Origin: Pedobacter mendelii
GTDB taxonomy: Bacteria > Bacteroidota > Bacteroidia > Sphingobacteriales > Sphingobacteriaceae
Direction: 5' to 3'
DNA: 64,000 bases
Assembly (NCBI RefSeq): GCF_014635725.1
Contig: NZ_BMDJ01000001.1
Coordinates: 124,001-188,000 of the forward strand
Shown here: positions 63,762 through 64,000 of the stretch, one piece after another
Layout of the letters: each line of letters opens with the position of its first letter
Numbering within the stretch: the stretch's first letter is position 1
The notes under the pieces: model-generated
Seen by the model: the letters and a program-made list of their open reading frames with translations, nothing else
Database searches by the model: none
What the model was told of the DNA's origin: nothing
Program-made: the position numbers and the translations under genes

Positions 63762-64000
63762 CTATTTAGGCAATCCATTCTCTGTTTTTACTTCTTCTAA
63801 AATCGGAGTTGCGACCGATTTTACAGATTTATGCATCACATCATTTTTCTGTTCGAAAATAACAATATCATTTTTACCTGTTTTTAACCAGCAACCAGGG
63901 ATATACAAAGTTTGCTGCGGACCAACGCTCCAATAGCGACCGATGTTGATACCATTAATAAAAACAATACCTTTACCCCAATCACGCATATCCAAAAAGG
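63762..64000 (-). CDS. GH35 beta-galactosidase, C-terminal part
   Basis: Only the last 78 or so codons are in the window; the gene continues past the right edge. The visible part ([36 protein letters not shown]) is the C-terminal galactose-binding-like beta-jelly-roll typical of GH35 beta-galactosidases, followed by a short tail ending NGLPK. Catalytic residues are outside the window. Confidence 0.85.
   Translation of the reverse strand, partial: FLDMRDWGKGIVFINGINIGRYWSVGPQQTLYIPGCWLKTGKNDIVIFEQKNDVMHKSVKSVATPILEEVKTENGLPK

Noticed and set aside
1..64000. tRNA, rRNA and CRISPR arrays
   Set aside because: No cloverleaf-like sequences, rRNA signatures or regularly spaced identical repeats with unique spacers were recognised by reading; a covariance-model scan was not possible.

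Overview
The window is AT-rich chromosomal DNA from a member of the Bacteroidota, most likely a Pedobacter-like member of the Sphingobacteriaceae. The evidence is a SusC/SusD pair, repeated TTTG-N19/20-TAnnTTTG promoters (the Bacteroidota housekeeping -33/-7 form), many Bacteroidota-type lipoproteins, a YtxJ bacillithiol protein, and protein sequences that read like Pedobacter orthologues. No rRNA, tRNA or CRISPR array was seen.

Layout. 1-3.6 kb (minus): the S10 ribosomal-protein operon from rplC to a truncated rpsC, with its own promoter. 3.7-11.7 kb: an unrelated block holding a TauE/SafE exporter with its DUF1634 partner, a RelE-type toxin-antitoxin pair, a prephenate dehydrogenase resembling the fungal TYR1 type, dGTPase, three small highly hydrophilic proteins and a LuxR-type response regulator. 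11.8-15.4 kb (minus): the str operon rpsL-rpsG-fusA-rpsJ, closed by a terminator just after rpsJ. The usual rpsJ-rplC junction is therefore split by about 8.2 kb. 15.9-24.0 kb: a decayed HigBA remnant, a lipoprotein, and a polysaccharide-utilisation-like operon (SusC, SusD, a DUF5077/DUF3472-type lipoprotein, and a lipoprotein with two F5/8C domains) with two LacI-type palindromes upstream. 24.5-39.4 kb: housekeeping genes (VF530, RidA, M1 peptidase, Spx/ArsC-like, LytS/LytTR two-component pair, ribH, ytxJ, mqo, lipA, ECF sigma/anti-sigma, AIM24, nnrDE).

39.6-46.0 kb holds what I consider the most interesting system. Five plus-strand genes encode an ethanolamine-type permease, a glutamine-synthetase-like ligase, an iron-dependent alcohol dehydrogenase, a gamma-glutamyl amide hydrolase and an aldehyde dehydrogenase. 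Together they would take an amino alcohol such as ethanolamine to an amino acid (glycine) through gamma-glutamylated intermediates. This is analogous to the Puu putrescine pathway, and the window contains no EutBC or microcompartment genes. 46.1-52.8 kb: GH20 hexosaminidase, CYTH protein, uvrA and an OMPLA-like outer-membrane protein.

52.9-57.7 kb is an accessory island: a HigBA module, a decayed REP-associated tyrosine transposase (RAYT) flanked by inverted REP sequences, a beta-propeller fragment, a TrxB-like flavoprotein, a duplicated VOC fragment, an ArsR-SRPBCC-VOC operon, and a twice-frameshifted RibD/DHFR-like pseudogene. An internally deleted copy of the REP/RAYT element lies at 30.5 kb between the LytS kinase and its regulator. 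57.7-64 kb: a PaaE-like reductase, a lytic transglycosylase, an RluB-type pseudouridine synthase with a roughly 270-residue repetitive extension, a lactonase, a J-domain/KTSC protein and the C-terminal end of a GH35 beta-galactosidase.

Gene functions are assigned from motifs and remembered family features. No database search was run.
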